From Oceanobacillus salinisoli (GTDB lineage Bacteria > Bacillota > Bacilli > Bacillales > Amphibacillaceae), in the NCBI RefSeq assembly GCF_009733865.1, contig NZ_WOFB01000016.1, positions 1 to 64,000 on the forward strand: a DNA stretch of 64,000 nucleotides. Direction: 5' to 3'. This document shows, piece by piece, positions 61,400 to 64,000 of this stretch. The position numbers and the translations under genes were made by a program. Each line of letters begins with the position of its first letter. Positions within the stretch are counted from its first letter, which is position 1. Below the pieces are notes generated by a model, which was given only the letters and a program-made list of their open reading frames with translations, was not told where the DNA came from and did not search any database.

Positions 61400-63898
61400 A
61401 TGAAAAAATTTTTTTATTTGTTCCTATCACTTCTATTAATAGCTGCTTTCCTTCCAATGTCTGGGTTAGCACAAGAGGAAAGAGAACCGGATGTTGAACT
61501 TTGGAACGCTATAAAACCCCTTGACACCACGATTACTTTCCTAAATACGGGAGCACATCCAGATGATGAACGTAGTGACCTACTTGCCTATCTTTCAAGA
61601 GGATTAGGAGTAAAAACAGCAAGTATGATTGCAAACCGGGGAGAAGGTGGGCAAAATGAAATCGGAAATGAATTAGGAAATGCATTAGGCATCGTTCGTT
61701 CCAATGAAATGATTGAGGCAGCAAAAATCACGGGGGTGAAGGCCTATCACTTAAGTGAAACAACAAACGATGCTATCTATGATTTTGGGTTCTCAAAATC
61801 AGCAGAAGAAACACTTGAAAAATGGGGAGAAGAGATTACTTATGAGCGATTAATTAAATTTATTAGAACCTATCAACCAGATATTGTTATGCCTTCTTTC
61901 CGAAATGTTGACAGTCAACATGGCCACCACCGAGCCATGACTATTTTAAGTAAACGCGCATTTGAAGATGCAGCAGATCCAAATGTTTTTCCAGAGCAAT
62001 TAGAGAATGGATTATCTGTTTGGCAAATTAAAAAGCTTTATTTACCCGCTGAATCACAAGAAACAGCAACAACATCCATTGAAATTGGTGATTATGATCC
62101 TATTTATGGAATGACCTATCCCCAGCTGGGAGAAGAATCCAGGTATATGCACAAAAGTCAAGGAATGGGTAATAATATTCCTGCAGAACCGAGACAATTT
62201 CATCTAGAATTAGTCAACTCTGTTACATCTATGAATGATACAGATCTATTTACTGGAGTACCATATGATTTCAATGAATGGGCAGAGACTATAACTAATG
62301 AAAAAATACAAGTAGAATTAAAAGAGCTTCAACAGGATTTAGAATCAATTATTGAAGAATATCCAAACCGATCAGCAATTCTACCTAAATCACAAAAAGC
62401 TCTAAAAGACGTACAATCTATCACAAACCTCTTAGAAAAAGCAAATATAAAAGAAGCAACTAAAAATGACTTACTTCATAAACTAGAGCTAAAAGAAGAG
62501 CAATTGCAGCAAGTGAGTTTTGTTGCATCAAGCCTTAAAGTGGACACAACCATCGATAGCAATGTATTAACACAAGGTGAACAAACACAAGTTACAGTGA
62601 ATATCACTAACCAAGGCAACAAGAAAGTACACGATATTGACGCATCATTGGTAACACCTGAGAACTGGAAAGTTAGCGGAGAAAATCAAGTGAAACATCT
62701 AAAACCAAATGAATCCAAATCCCTAACATTTACGGTTACTGTCCCAAATGATGCCGAATACTTCCAGCCATATAAAGAATCCATCATCCAGGCAAAAACT
62801 ACCTTTAAAGAAAATGGAACAATAACATCAAAAACAATAGAATTCGATAACACAGTAGCAGTATTGCCAGAATTAAGTGTATCACTAGATCCAGTAAACC
62901 TTACAATAAATACTGCCGATATTGAAGATGAAGTTCCAGTTACTGTCAAAGTTAAAAACTATTTTAATGGTGAAAAGCAAGCAACGGTATCTTTAAATCT
63001 TCCGGACGGGTGGACAAGTGAACCTACACAAAGAGAAGTAAGTTTCTCAGATCGATTTGAGGAAAAGGAACTTTCCTTTACATTAACCCCACCTTCTGCT
63101 ATTGAGGAAGGCGCTTTTGATATTGAAGCAGTTGCAGAAGCTGACGGAAAACAATTCAACATGACTGTACAAGAAATTTCCTATGATCATATTAATGATT
63201 CCTATTACCAATATTCATCGACAATTGATGGAGTAGCTTTTGAATTATTAAAACCAGGTAGCCTTAAAGTTGGTTACATTGAAAGTGGCTTTGATAAAGT
63301 AGCAGACTATTTATCTAATGCAGGGTTTGATATAACAAAATTATCAGAAGAGGACCTTGCTTCAGCCGATTTGTCACAATACGATACAATCGTGACAGGA
63401 ATACGGGCTAGTCTGTCTCGTGAAGATCTGGTTCAAAATAACGACCGCTTACTAGAGTATGTTGAAAACGGTGGTCACCTAGTCGTTCAATATCATAAAC
63501 CTTGGGATAACTGGGATAGTGAGTCATCGGCTCCATATCCATTAGAAATTGGCCAACCATCCATTGAATGGCGTGTAACGGATGAAAATGCTGAGGTTAC
63601 AGTAACCAAACCAGAACACAGACTTTTCAACTATCCAAACCAGATAACAAATAATGACTGGGATAATTGGGTTCAGGAAAGAGGTCTATACTTCCCAATG
63701 AACTGGGATGACCGATACGAAACATTTGTTTCCATGGCTGATCCAGGAGAAGAACCTTTCAATGGCGGTATCTTATTAGCAGAATATGGGGAAGGAACCT
63801 ATCTCTATACTAACCTTGTCTTCTATCGTCAAATTGATAACCAAGTTCCTGGAGGCTATCGAATCTTCACTAATTTAATCAGTTACGGTGCAGAATAA
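61400..63898 (+). CDS. secreted PIG-L/LmbE-family deacetylase with NEW3-type domains
   Basis: 832 residues. Sec signal peptide (1-24, ending GLAQ). The PIG-L domain (about 45-260) has the zinc motif GAHPDDE (52-58) and the distal HGHHRA (about 173-178), for N-deacetylation of acetylated amino sugars or related. A helical stretch (about 300-375) follows. Two NEW3-like beta domains (about 380-490 and 495-590) and a C-terminal glutamine-amidotransferase-like/DUF region (about 620-830) with VQYHKPWDNWDS follow. Acts outside the cell. Divergent from the ROK gene, whose operator lies before it. Confidence 0.87.
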   Translation: MKKFFYLFLSLLLIAAFLPMSGLAQEEREPDVELWNAIKPLDTTITFLNTGAHPDDERSDLLAYLSRGLGVKTASMIANRGEGGQNEIGNELGNALGIVRSNEMIEAAKITGVKAYHLSETTNDAIYDFGFSKSAEETLEKWGEEITYERLIKFIRTYQPDIVMPSFRNVDSQHGHHRAMTILSKRAFEDAADPNVFPEQLENGLSVWQIKKLYLPAESQETATTSIEIGDYDPIYGMTYPQLGEESRYMHKSQGMGNNIPAEPRQFHLELVNSVTSMNDTDLFTGVPYDFNEWAETITNEKIQVELKELQQDLESIIEEYPNRSAILPKSQKALKDVQSITNLLEKANIKEATKNDLLHKLELKEEQLQQVSFVASSLKVDTTIDSNVLTQGEQTQVTVNITNQGNKKVHDIDASLVTPENWKVSGENQVKHLKPNESKSLTFTVTVPNDAEYFQPYKESIIQAKTTFKENGTITSKTIEFDNTVAVLPELSVSLDPVNLTINTADIEDEVPVTVKVKNYFNGEKQATVSLNLPDGWTSEPTQREVSFSDRFEEKELSFTLTPPSAIEEGAFDIEAVAEADGKQFNMTVQEISYDHINDSYYQYSSTIDGVAFELLKPGSLKVGYIESGFDKVADYLSNAGFDITKLSEEDLASADLSQYDTIVTGIRASLSREDLVQNNDRLLEYVENGGHLVVQYHKPWDNWDSESSAPYPLEIGQPSIEWRVTDENAEVTVTKPEHRLFNYPNQITNNDWDNWVQERGLYFPMNWDDRYETFVSMADPGEEPFNGGILLAEYGEGTYLYTNLVFYRQIDNQVPGGYRIFTNLISYGAE

Positions 63899-63903
63899 CT
63901 AAT

Positions 63904-63942
63904 AAAATTACTCAATAAGAATAAATCTTATTGGGTAATTTT
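63904..63942. terminator. bidirectional terminator
   Basis: AAAATTAC and GTAATTTT, with AATAAGA and TCTTATT inside, form a long stem with T-runs on both strands. It ends the deacetylase gene and the leftward gene at the window edge. Confidence 0.82.
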
Positions 63943-63945
63943 TTG

Positions 63946-64000
63946 TTATAAATAATCTCGATAAGTTTCTAATAAAAGCCCAATATTTTCTTCAAAGACT
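63946..64000 (-). CDS. C-terminal end of an unidentified gene at the window edge
   Basis: The minus-strand frame reads VFEENIGLLLETYRDYL followed by TAA at 63946-63948, directly before a terminator. Only 17 residues are visible, too few to name a family. Confidence 0.45.
   Translation of the reverse strand, partial: VFEENIGLLLETYRDYL

Overview
The window looks like chromosomal DNA of an AT-rich, aerobic, spore-former-type Bacillaceae (inference; an Oceanobacillus/Virgibacillus/Gracilibacillus-like genus would fit). The reasons are strong GGAGG ribosome binding sites, S-box (SAM-I) riboswitches, a GlpP antiterminator, B. subtilis-like HxlA/HxlB/HxlR, BdhA-like and AcsA-like proteins, and lipoprotein solute receptors. 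I found no rRNA, tRNA or CRISPR array.

Layout. 1-0.7 kb: start of an IS605-type tnpB and possible element-end debris. 0.7-4.1 kb: an unknown polytopic membrane protein and a butanediol-dehydrogenase-like enzyme divergent from a TetR regulator. 4.5-12.8 kb: an operon of nucleoside hydrolase, Ugp-like ABC importer, TIM-barrel isomerase and HAD phosphatase, behind a leader hairpin and a glpP gene, then another TetR gene. 13-13.8 kb: an SDR dehydrogenase. 14-17.4 kb: a very large secreted phosphodiester glycosidase/metallophosphoesterase. 17.8-19 kb: an Rpn-family nuclease. 20-21.8 kb: an S-box-controlled flavin monooxygenase. 23-29 kb: a beta-alanine/omega-amino-acid catabolic set (aminotransferase, alanine dehydrogenase, CoA-acylating semialdehyde dehydrogenase) divergent from a PucR regulator.

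29.5-32.8 kb is an AT-rich defence-type island: a DNA methyltransferase, a DUF262 (GmrS/ParB-like) protein whose frame is broken twice at A5 runs, and an MAE_28990-type HEPN ribonuclease, tightly coupled. 33-37.3 kb: a SEC-C protein, the formaldehyde-fixing hxlR-hxlA-hxlB block and a Uma2 nuclease. 37.4-42.5 kb: a second S-box operon (SsuA/C/B-like importer plus an AcsA-like acyl-CoA synthetase). 42.9-45.6 kb: a group of zinc-ribbon membrane proteins with an acidic EF-hand-like protein. 46-46.7 kb: pseudogenes and an IS3-type remnant. 46.7-53.6 kb: an M20 amidohydrolase, then a sodium symporter with a small subunit, a YtcJ-like amidohydrolase and a C45 Ntn hydrolase. 54.4-63.9 kb: a ROK repressor divergent from a secreted PIG-L deacetylase, with an AfuABC-like importer and an ArgH-like lyase; two near-identical palindromes mark the likely ROK operators.

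Between genes lie several repeat families. The most striking is a degenerate array family with a 21-bp period, present at six intergenic sites, all in the same polarity. There are also GGTGCCTG-type and about 75-bp inverted-repeat elements and several decayed gene fragments.
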